This document shows positions 1-4,922 of a DNA stretch of 5,798 bases, one piece after another (the stretch's first letter is position 1; each line of letters starts with the position of its first letter). A model generated the notes under the pieces. It did no database searches, was not told the origin of the DNA, and saw only the letters and a program-made list of their open reading frames with translations. The position numbers and the translations under genes are program-made. Source of the DNA: Methanobacteriota archaeon (GTDB taxonomy: Archaea; Halobacteriota; Halobacteria; Halobacteriales; Halalkalicoccaceae); NCBI GenBank assembly GCA_022561895.1, contig JADFQH010000208.1:1-5798 (forward strand), given 5' to 3'.

Positions 1-453
1 GAGGCGACAAACGTCGCGGCGGGTGCGGTTGCGACCGCGGAGTGGGAGAGGGAGGCGCTAACAGCGGCTGCTGGCGAAGGATTTTCGACCGCGACCGGCG
101 TTGCGGACGCACTCGCCATGCAAGGTCTTCCGTTCAGGACCGCCCACGAGCTCGTCGCGGTTGCAGCCGAACAGAGTGGTGACTACGAGGCGCTTGAGGC
201 AGCAAGCAGAGAGGTTCTCGGCGAATCACTCGAAGAACACGTCTCTCGCGAAGCGGTCGAGTCGGCGCTCGACCCCGAAGAGAGCGTGACGAGCCGCGAT
301 TCTGCGGGTGGGCCAGCACCCACCACTGTCGGGACGGCACTCGCTTCGGCCGAAGCATCGATTGTGGCCGACGAGAAGGCGATCAGTGGACTCGAACAAT
401 CACTCGATGAAGCCGCCGAGAGGCTGAAAACGGAGGTGGCCCGGTATGGATAA
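1..453 (+). CDS. argH: Argininosuccinate lyase, C-terminal part (5' end outside window)
   Basis: The reading frame is open from base 1 to a TAA stop at 451-453 and gives the last 150 residues of a protein that starts upstream of the window. ArgH is a cytoplasmic homotetramer of the fumarase/aspartase superfamily that splits argininosuccinate into arginine and fumarate, the last step of arginine synthesis. Recognition rests on the family's C-terminal pattern: GFSTATGVADAL (about residues 28-39 of the visible part), then GLPFRTAHELV, and near the end a DPEESV..R...GGPAP segment that matches the conserved Pro-Glu-x-Ser-Val...Arg...Gly-Gly motif. The catalytic Ser loop and the fumarase signature would lie upstream and cannot be checked. 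The ATG at 118 is an internal Met, not a start. The gene is separated from the rest of the cluster by 164 nt that include promoter-like sequence, so it probably belongs to a separate upstream unit (often argG-argH, which is inference). Confidence 0.93.
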   Translation, partial: EATNVAAGAVATAEWEREALTAAAGEGFSTATGVADALAMQGLPFRTAHELVAVAAEQSGDYEALEAASREVLGESLEEHVSREAVESALDPEESVTSRDSAGGPAPTTVGTALASAEASIVADEKAISGLEQSLDEAAERLKTEVARYG

Positions 454-559
454 ACGACCGCCCCGGCTGGGGCATGTACACACACTTCATCGCTGATACT
501 CGCGGCGTGATTCGCGGCTCGATGGCTGTTCCGTCCGCTTAGGCGCCAGTATAGTCATG

Positions 560-568
560 TTAATTAAA
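560..568 (+). promoter_or_regulatory. AT-rich palindrome TTAATTAA, alternative TATA box or operator
   Basis: TTAATTAA at 560-567 is a perfect 8-bp palindrome followed by another A, within otherwise GC-rich DNA. If it is the TATA box, transcription would start around 588-592 and give a leader of about 25-30 nt that includes the GGAG ribosome binding site at 608-611. It could instead be a regulator site just upstream of the TTTAAG box. Sequence alone does not decide between these. Confidence 0.3.
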
Positions 569-584
569 CGATAGATTCGACGGG

Positions 585-590
585 TTTAAG
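585..590 (+). promoter_or_regulatory. Candidate TATA box (TTTAAG) for the argW-argX-argC-argB-argD-argE unit
   Basis: TTTAAG lies with its centre about 30 nt before the argW ATG. Archaeal TATA boxes sit about 26-28 nt upstream of the start site, so the transcript would begin around 613-616 and be leaderless or nearly so, a common haloarchaeal arrangement. Against this, a good Shine-Dalgarno-like GGAG at 608-611 would then lie outside the mRNA. The sequence before the box (GACGGG) is a poor match to a purine/A-rich BRE. Confidence 0.4.
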
Positions 591-617
591 ACGAGTGGCG
601 TGATAGGGGAGAGTACA

Positions 618-803
618 ATGGCAGACGACAGCACAATCACGGCGGAGGACCCACTGACCGGCGACGAGATCGAGATTCCCTCGGATGTCGAGGTCGGCGA
701 GATCATCGACAGCCCCGTGAGTGGGGCGGAGTTGGAGGTCGTCTCGACCGATCCCGTGACGCTCGAAGAAGCGCCGGAGCTCGAAGAGGACTGGGGCGAG
801 TAG
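618..803 (+). CDS. lysW: Amino-group carrier protein LysW/ArgW, cysteine-free variant
   Basis: This 61-residue carrier protein holds the glutamate-derived intermediate on its C-terminal Glu while ArgX, ArgB, ArgC and ArgD act on it; it protects the alpha-amino group and serves as the docking handle. The C-terminus ends in EDWGE, the hallmark of the family, and GAELEVV at 36-42 plus the TDPVTLEEAPELEEDWGE tail align with Thermus LysW. The family usually has an N-terminal zinc-finger-like fold with two CxxC pairs. Aligned by the conserved Gly residues, these positions are Asp11/Thr14 and Ser32/Ser35 here, and the protein has no Cys. It also has no Lys, Arg or His against 21 Asp/Glu. The start is ATG 618, with GGAG at 608-611 six bases upstream. 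An in-frame GTG at 600 would add six residues but lies at or above the predicted transcript start. In this arginine context the gene may be called argW. Identity is very secure; loss of zinc binding is inferred. Confidence 0.95.
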   Translation: MADDSTITAEDPLTGDEIEIPSDVEVGEIIDSPVSGAELEVVSTDPVTLEEAPELEEDWGE

Positions 804-899
804 TAGGAATGAACGACGACCAGCGCACGACAGAACAGCAATGAACATCCATACAGTGACCGATTTTCTGGCCCGCCACACGAGGTGGAGGCAGTACGA
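804..899 (+). other. argW-argX spacer with two tiny ATGA-linked frames
   Basis: The spacer is 96 nt in an otherwise tightly packed operon. It contains an 11-codon frame (ATG 809, stop TGA 842-844) whose stop overlaps the ATG at 841 of a 20-codon frame. The stop of that second frame (TGA 901-903) in turn overlaps the argX ATG at 900. The first frame has only a close TAGGA upstream, and the second has no ribosome binding site. The argX site itself is strong: GGAGG at 887-891, eight bases before ATG 900. A short CCAC/GTGG stem (876-879 with 885-888) could partly cover this site. The frames are too short for protein calls; they may be coupling peptides or chance. Confidence 0.35.
807..815 (+). 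repeat. 9-bp direct repeat GAATGAACG, copy 1
   Basis: GAATGAACG occurs here and again at 898-906, 91 bp apart, where it spans the argX start codon. The copies flank 82 bp, so they could be a target-site duplication around an old small insertion or a local duplication of the argX start region. No terminal inverted repeats were found inside, which weakens the insertion reading. Confidence 0.5.
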
Positions 900-906
900 A
901 TGAACG
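898..906 (+). repeat. 9-bp direct repeat GAATGAACG, copy 2 (spans argX start)
   Basis: This is the second copy of the repeat at 807-815 and includes the ATG of argX at 900-902. A partial third match, CAATGAAC, lies at 839-846. Confidence 0.5.
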
Positions 907-1766
907 TAGGCATTCTTTACTCCCGGATCCGCAAAGACGAGAAGCTCCTGCTCAACGAGCTTCGAGAACGCGACCACGAGATCACCAAGATCGACGTGCG
1001 AAAACAGCAGTTCAACGTCCATAATCCTCCGGAAATCTTCGAGGGCGTAGATCTCGTCCTTGATCGGTGTCTCTCGACGAGTCGGAGCCTCTACATCACA
1101 CGCTTTTGTGAGGCCTACGGGATCCCCGTGGTCAACGGTCCCGAGACCGCAGAAACCTGCGCCGATAAGGTGAAAAACAGCCTCGCACTCGCGAGTGCGG
1201 GCGTGCCGACGCCGAACACCGACGTGGCGTTTACCACCGAGGCCGCCTTAGAAAGCATCGAGACGTTCGGCTATCCCTGTGTTCTCAAGCCCGTCATGGG
1301 TTCGTGGGGTCGGCTGATGGCGAAGCTCGAATCGCGCTCGGCCGCCGAGGCGATCCTCGAACACAAGGAAACCCTCGGCCATTACGAGCACAAGGTGTTC
1401 TACATTCAGGAGTTCGTCGCCAAACCCGACCGGGATATTCGTGTCGTAGCCGTCGATGGCGAGCCGATCGCGGCGATGGCTCGCTCCTCGGATCACTGGC
1501 TGACGAACGCCGCAAAAGGCGCAGAGACGGAGGTGTTTGAACCCGACGAGGAGGCGAGGGAGTTAGTAGCGCGGGCGAGCGATGCGGTCGGTGGCGGCCT
1601 GCTCGGAATCGACCTGATGGAAACGGAAGAGGGGTATACTGTACATGAGGTCAACCACACCGTCGAGTTCAAGGCGCTGAACGAGGTCGTCGAGACGGAC
1701 GTTCCCGCCGCGGTCGTCGACTGGCTCGAAGCGCAGATTCCCGCTGAGGCAGGGGTGACCGCCTGA
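900..1766 (+). CDS. argX: Glutamate--[amino-group carrier protein] ligase, LysX/ArgX (RimK-type ATP-grasp)
   Basis: This 288-residue ATP-grasp enzyme joins the alpha-amino group of glutamate (or 2-aminoadipate in lysine-type relatives) to the C-terminal gamma-carboxyl of ArgW, with ATP hydrolysed to ADP. The N-terminus MNVGILYSRIRKDEKLL matches the LysX start. RCLSTSRSLY (56-65) and GIPVVNGPE (74-82) belong to the pre-ATP-grasp domain. VLKPVMGSWGRLMAKLESRS (128-147) carries the nucleotide-binding Lys and loop. FYIQEFV (167-173), RDIRV (178-182), GIDLME (236-241) and HEVNHTVEF (249-257) form the metal and ATP site, with Asp238, Glu250 and Asn252 as likely Mg2+ ligands. Length is typical for LysX. 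ATG 900 is chosen because homology begins there and GGAGG at 887-891 is well spaced; a GTG at 885 would overlap that site. The stop TGA shares one base with the argC ATG. The arginine role rests on context; dual glutamate/aminoadipate use cannot be excluded. Confidence 0.93.
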   Translation: MNVGILYSRIRKDEKLLLNELRERDHEITKIDVRKQQFNVHNPPEIFEGVDLVLDRCLSTSRSLYITRFCEAYGIPVVNGPETAETCADKVKNSLALASAGVPTPNTDVAFTTEAALESIETFGYPCVLKPVMGSWGRLMAKLESRSAAEAILEHKETLGHYEHKVFYIQEFVAKPDRDIRVVAVDGEPIAAMARSSDHWLTNAAKGAETEVFEPDEEARELVARASDAVGGGLLGIDLMETEEGYTVHEVNHTVEFKALNEVVETDVPAAVVDWLEAQIPAEAGVTA

Positions 1767-2842
1767 TGGCGCTCGGGGAGGCAGAATCGGATACCGACGC
1801 AGCTGAGACTCTCACCGCGACCGTTATCGGCGGAAGCGGCTTTACGGGTGGCGAACTGCTCAGACTACTGGATGGGCATCCGAACTTCGAGATCAGGCAG
1901 GCGACGAGCCGCTCGTATGAAAACAAAACTATCGGAGCGGTCCATCCGAACCTCCGGGGCCGGACCCTGCGGTTTTCGGATCCAGCCGAGTTAGAATCGG
2001 TCGACGTGCTGTTCGCGGCGACTCCGCATGGAGTGTCTATGGAGCGCATCGACGCCTTCTCCGAGGCCGCCGACACGGTCGTGGATCTCTCGGCGGATTT
2101 CCGGCTCAATACTCAGGAACAGTACGAGGAGTGGTACGACGGGCATAGTTCTCCAGAATATCTCGAAAAGAGCGTCTACGCGCTACCCGAAAGGAATCGC
2201 GAGAAACTACCCGGCACGGGGTTGATCGCGGCGGGCGGCTGCAACGCCACCGCGACGATTCTCGGACTCGGCCCGCTGTTCGACTCCGAACTTCTCACCG
2301 GAACTGAACAGGTCATCGTCGACGTAAAGGTCGGCTCCTCGGAAGGTGGTGCTGGCGGCGGTGCGGCCTCCTCGCATCCCGAGCGCTCGGGGATCGTCCG
2401 GCCCTACGCGCCGACGGGCCACCGCCACGAAGCCGAGATCGAACAGGAGTTCGGCATCTCCGTCTCCTTCACTGTTCATGCGGTCGATATGATTCGTGGG
2501 GCCAGCGCGACCTGTCACGTCTTTCCAGAAGGGCCAGTCTCGAAGAAGGAGCTTTGGAGTGCCTACCGCGAGAGCTACGCCGACGAGCCGTTCATGCGGA
2601 TCGCCTCCGGAGGAAGCGGCGTGTATCGCTATCCCGAGCCGAAGGCCATCGCCGGAACGAACTACGGCGACGTGGGCTTCGAACTCGATCCAGCTAATAA
2701 ACGGATCGTCGTCTTCTCGGCGATCGACAACATGATGAAGGGATCGGCGGGCCAAGCGGTTCACGCCGCCAACATCGCGTTGGGTCTCGAAGAGACAGCA
2801 GGGTTGGCGTTTCAGGGGCTGCACCCCGTGGGGGCTCCTTAG
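1766..2842 (+). CDS. argC: [Amino-group carrier protein]-gamma-glutamyl-phosphate/aminoadipyl-phosphate reductase, ArgC/LysY
   Basis: This 358-residue NADPH-dependent enzyme reduces the acyl phosphate made by ArgB to the semialdehyde while it stays attached to ArgW. The Rossmann motif IGGSGFTGGE is at 21-30. ATPHGVSME (85-93), DLSADFRL (107-114) and YALPE (138-142) are family blocks. The catalytic Cys159 sits in AAGGCNATATI, which is the LysY/ArgC carrier-type form. GHRHEAEIEQE (218-228) supplies the active-site His, and VHAVDMIRG (238-246) and SAIDNMMKGSAGQA (318-331) close the active site. The ATG overlaps the argX stop by one base (TGATG) and has a GGGGTGA ribosome binding site at 1752-1758. 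About 16 acidic/polar residues precede the usual N-terminal strand, and no closer start codon exists to remove them. The TAG stop abuts the argB ATG with no gap. Confidence 0.94.
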   Translation: MALGEAESDTDAAETLTATVIGGSGFTGGELLRLLDGHPNFEIRQATSRSYENKTIGAVHPNLRGRTLRFSDPAELESVDVLFAATPHGVSMERIDAFSEAADTVVDLSADFRLNTQEQYEEWYDGHSSPEYLEKSVYALPERNREKLPGTGLIAAGGCNATATILGLGPLFDSELLTGTEQVIVDVKVGSSEGGAGGGAASSHPERSGIVRPYAPTGHRHEAEIEQEFGISVSFTVHAVDMIRGASATCHVFPEGPVSKKELWSAYRESYADEPFMRIASGGSGVYRYPEPKAIAGTNYGDVGFELDPANKRIVVFSAIDNMMKGSAGQAVHAANIALGLEETAGLAFQGLHPVGAP

Positions 2843-3676
2843 ATGACCATAGTAGTGAAGATCGGTGGTGCGCGCGCCGTCGAACCGGAGGGCGCGCTCG
2901 CGGACATCGCACACCTGACCGCAAACGGCGAGCGTGTCGTTGTCGTCCACGGCGGATCGACGGCAGTGGACGAGCTGCTCGCGGATCTCGGGAAAGAACC
3001 GGAGTACGTCACCACGCCCGGCGGCGTTTCTGGTCGATTTACCGACGCGGAGACGATGGACGCCTTCACGATGGCGATGGCCGGGAGGGTCAATACGGAT
3101 CTGACAACAGCACTGCAAAACGAAGGAGTGAACGCCCTCGGGCTTTCGGGGGTCGACGGCGGCCTGCTGACCGGCCCCCGGAAGTCCGCGGTACGGGTGA
3201 TCGAGGACGGCAAGAAGAAGATCAAGCGCGGCGATCACTCGGGTAAGATCGAGCACGTGAACGCCGGTTTACTCGAAACCCTTCTGGAGTCGGGGTATAC
3301 GCCCGTCGTGAGCGTACCGATGTTGGGCGACGACGGCGTTGCAGTTAACGCCGACGCCGACCGCGCAGCGGCCGCGGTGGCGGGCGCGCTCGGTGCGTCA
3401 CTGGTGGTGCTAACCGACGTTTCAGGGGTATACGAGGATCCCGATGATCCTGAGACGCTGATCGAGACAGCGGAGACGCCAGCGGATCTGGAAAAGGTCG
3501 AAGAGGCTGCTGAAGGGTTCATGACAAAAAAGGTAATGGCTGCAAAAGAGGCGCTTTCGGGTGGAGCGAGCGAAGTAATCGTCTCGGATGCCAATCTCAA
3601 CGATCCCATACTGGCGACACTCGACGGCCACGGCACACGGTTTACGCCGGATGCGCTCGGGGGTGAGGGCGAATGA
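2843..3676 (+). CDS. argB: [Amino-group carrier protein]-glutamate/aminoadipate kinase, ArgB/LysZ
   Basis: This 277-residue amino-acid kinase family protein phosphorylates the side-chain carboxylate of the glutamate held on ArgW, using ATP. Seen motifs are VVKIGGA (4-10, catalytic Lys6), VVVHGGS (33-39), GRFTD (64-68, substrate Arg), ALGLSGVDGGLL (98-109), VNADADRAAAAVAGAL (168-183), VVLTDVSGVY (188-197) and GFMTKKVMAAKEAL (225-238), the last corresponding to the carrier-type LysZ pattern rather than classical NAG kinase. A strikingly basic stretch at 113-135 (R113, K114, R118, K124-126, K128, R129, K135) stands out in an acidic halophile protein and is a plausible docking face for the highly acidic ArgW (inference; Thermus LysZ binds LysW through charged contacts). 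ATG directly follows the argC stop and has no clear ribosome binding site, which suggests translational coupling. The TGA stop overlaps an ATG at 3673. Confidence 0.94.
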   Translation: MTIVVKIGGARAVEPEGALADIAHLTANGERVVVVHGGSTAVDELLADLGKEPEYVTTPGGVSGRFTDAETMDAFTMAMAGRVNTDLTTALQNEGVNALGLSGVDGGLLTGPRKSAVRVIEDGKKKIKRGDHSGKIEHVNAGLLETLLESGYTPVVSVPMLGDDGVAVNADADRAAAAVAGALGASLVVLTDVSGVYEDPDDPETLIETAETPADLEKVEEAAEGFMTKKVMAAKEALSGGASEVIVSDANLNDPILATLDGHGTRFTPDALGGEGE

Positions 3677-3786
3677 GTTCAGTCGCACGCTTTGTGCGCG
3701 ACAGCCTCACGGCTTCCACCGGGGATCGAGATTCGGTCGAATCTCGATCTCATCGGACCCCGTCCGATAGAGGTGTCCAGCCGTGA
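3673..3786 (+). CDS. Possible 37-codon frame bridging argB and argD (unrecognised, doubtful)
   Basis: The frame starts at ATG 3673, overlapping the argB stop as ATGA, and ends with TGA 3784-3786, overlapping the argD GTG start at 3783. GGTGAGGG at 3662-3669 provides a good ribosome binding site. The 37-residue product begins MSSVARFVRDSL, is rich in Ser and Arg (six Arg, one His, five Asp/Glu), has no membrane segment or Cys, and resembles nothing I recognise. Its basic, Ser-rich composition is unlike the acidic neighbours, and its DNA is almost entirely made of stem-loops, so the frame may be a by-product of an insertion. Translation of it could still couple argB to argD. Confidence 0.22.
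   Translation: MSSVARFVRDSLTASTGDRDSVESRSHRTPSDRGVQP
3684..3768 (+). repeat. Tandem of four stem-loops in the argB-argD spacer (insertion-like, possible RNA control element)
   Basis: Four inverted repeats follow one another in 85 nt: CGCAC-5 nt-GTGCG (3684-3698), AGCC-TCAC-GGCT (3703-3714), a perfect 12-bp pair GATCGAGATTCG/CGAATCTCGATC around GT (3724-3749), and ATCGGAC-CCC-GTCCGAT (3752-3768, 7-bp stem). The surrounding spacer runs from ATGAG at 3673 to GTGAG at 3783, exactly 110 bp apart; TGAG at 3674-3677 and 3784-3787 could be a short target duplication. Removing 110 bp would rejoin a good ribosome binding site (GGTGAGGG) with an ATGAGCGGG start for argD, overlapping the argB stop, as is usual between genes in this operon. 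This suggests a small palindromic insertion. In RNA the hairpins could protect or terminate the upstream message or adjust argD translation. Confidence 0.55.
3770..3775 (+). promoter_or_regulatory. Ribosome binding site deciding the argD GTG start
   Basis: GAGGTG lies seven bases before GTG 3783 and matches the Shine-Dalgarno consensus GGAGGTGA well. It lies immediately after the last stem-loop of the spacer, so folding upstream would leave it exposed. It supports GTG 3783 as the argD start, where homology also begins (MSGFVFSEKPI). Confidence 0.6.
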
Positions 3787-4922
3787 GCGGGTTCGTCTTC
3801 TCGGAGAAACCGATCCGGATCGAGCGCGGCGAGGGTGCGTATCTGTACGACGATTCGGGTACGGAGTACCTCGATTTCGGCGCGAGCTACGCGGTTACGC
3901 CGGTCGGCCACTGTCACCCCGAGGTGGTGGAGGCGGCCAAAGACCAGCTGGAGGAACTCATGTTCGTTCAGGCCTCCTACCCCAACAGCGCGCGCGACGC
4001 CTGCTACGAGGCGTTGGCCGAGGTCGCGCCGAGCGGGTTGGAGAACGTCTGGCTCTGTAACTCGGGGACGGAAGCGAACGAAGCGGCACTGAAGTTCGCC
4101 CGCAGCGCGACAAGTAAGAAAAAAATCGTCGCCACACGAAGAGGATTCCACGGCCGGACGATGGGGGCGCTCGCGGCCACGTGGAAACAGAAGTACAAAA
4201 AGCCGTTCGAGCCGCTCGCGGGGGCCTTCGAGACGGTTCCATACGGCGATAGCGAGGCGCTCGCGGACGCCGTCGACGAGGAGACCGCGGCGGTGATCGT
4301 CGAACCCATTCAAGGCGAGGGTGGGATCAACCCCGCGCCGGAGGGCTATCTCGAAGTCGCCCGCGAGCAGTGCAACGAGACGGGCGCGGCGCTCGTCTTC
4401 GACGAGATCCAGACTGGTTTAGGACGGACGGGCGACTTTTGGGCCTGCGAGGGCGAGGGCGTCACACCGGACATCCTCACGAGTGCGAAGGGGCTTGCGA
4501 GCGGCCTACCACTGGGAGCGACCCTCTGTAAAGACTGGATCGCGGAGGATGCCGGTCCCCACGGCTCGACGTTCAGCGGGAATCCCGCCGTCTGTGCGGC
4601 CGCGAACGCAACGCTCGACGTTCTGGCCGAGGAAGATATTCCAGCTCACGCCGCCGAGATGGGAGCGTACCTGCAGGAGCGGTTGGAGACGGCCGACCTG
4701 CCGATCCGCGATATTCGAGGACGGGGACTGATGACCGGGATCGAGGTCAAGCGGGGATCGAACCGGCTGTTGAAGGAACTTGCCTTGAACCATCGGATCC
4801 TCGCGCTGCCGGCAGGTCGGTCCGTCCTCAGGCTGTTGCCGCCGCTCGTAATCGAGGAGAACCACGTCAACAGCATGATCGGGGCGCTCTCGGAGACGAT
4901 GGGCACGACCATGGAGTCATGA
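3783..4922 (+). CDS. argD: [Amino-group carrier protein]-ornithine/lysine aminotransferase, ArgD/LysJ (class III, PLP)
   Basis: This 379-residue fold-type I aminotransferase converts the carrier-bound semialdehyde to carrier-bound ornithine with glutamate as amino donor. Visible signatures are GHCHPEVV (42-49), NSGTEANEAALKFAR (93-107, phosphate binding), GFHGRT (121-126), EPIQGEGG (174-181), VFDEIQTGLGRTG (205-217, Asp207 contacts the PLP ring nitrogen) and TSAKGLASGLPLGA (233-246), where Lys236 forms the Schiff base. HGSTFSGNPAVCAAA (260-274) and the RGLMTGIE block near the C-terminus complete the fold. Clusters of Lys/Arg at 112-120 and 135-140 may favour the acidic carrier. The start is GTG 3783 with GAGGTG upstream. 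The stop overlaps the argE ATG as ATGA. Relatives include acetylornithine and GABA aminotransferases; the operon settles the role. Confidence 0.94.
   Translation: MSGFVFSEKPIRIERGEGAYLYDDSGTEYLDFGASYAVTPVGHCHPEVVEAAKDQLEELMFVQASYPNSARDACYEALAEVAPSGLENVWLCNSGTEANEAALKFARSATSKKKIVATRRGFHGRTMGALAATWKQKYKKPFEPLAGAFETVPYGDSEALADAVDEETAAVIVEPIQGEGGINPAPEGYLEVAREQCNETGAALVFDEIQTGLGRTGDFWACEGEGVTPDILTSAKGLASGLPLGATLCKDWIAEDAGPHGSTFSGNPAVCAAANATLDVLAEEDIPAHAAEMGAYLQERLETADLPIRDIRGRGLMTGIEVKRGSNRLLKELALNHRILALPAGRSVLRLLPPLVIEENHVNSMIGALSETMGTTMES

Larger units (their letters stand above)
454..617 (+). other. Non-coding gap between argH and argW
   Basis: This 164-nt stretch has no convincing gene. Right after the argH stop lies a compact stem-loop, GCCCC-GGCT-GGGGC at 460-473 (5-bp stem, 4-nt loop). 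It has no following T-run, so it is at best a weak 3'-end structure for argH mRNA. The 3' half is AT-richer than its surroundings and carries two TATA-like candidates (listed separately), followed by a purine-rich ribosome binding site before argW. The gap is the only obvious transcription boundary in the window. Confidence 0.6.

Noticed and set aside
460..473. Stem-loop after argH as a transcription terminator
   Set aside because: It has a 5-bp stem with no T-run after it; archaeal termination depends mainly on T-rich tracts, so only a weak structural note is justified.
446..496. 16-codon frame overlapping the end of argH
   Set aside because: It is very short, has no ribosome binding site of note, crosses the stem-loop at 460-473 and leads to no downstream gene.
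600..617. GTG at 600 as an earlier start of argW
   Set aside because: It would add six residues that are encoded in promoter/ribosome-binding sequence; ATG 618 has GGAG at good spacing.
816..897. A transposon-like element between the GAATGAACG repeats
   Set aside because: No terminal inverted repeats are visible at its ends (ACGACCAGCG versus GAGGCAGTAC), so no mobile element was called; only the direct repeat is reported.
885..899. GTG at 885 as the start of argX
   Set aside because: Homology to LysX begins at the ATG at 900, and the GTG lies inside the ribosome binding sequence that serves that ATG.
2207..3256. Long open frame of 349 codons on the minus strand, opposite argC and argB
   Set aside because: It is a shadow of GC-rich coding DNA: it runs antisense across two well-recognised genes and has no recognisable motifs.
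3750..4313. 187-codon minus-strand frame opposite argD
   Set aside because: It is antisense to the conserved ArgD N-terminal half, with an Arg/Leu/Gly-rich composition typical of shadows and not of haloarchaeal proteins.
618..4922. Lysine biosynthesis as the main role of the cluster
   Set aside because: The enzymes are homologous to the LysW-dependent lysine set, but the argH neighbour and the usual diaminopimelate route for lysine in haloarchaea favour arginine. Dual function is left open.
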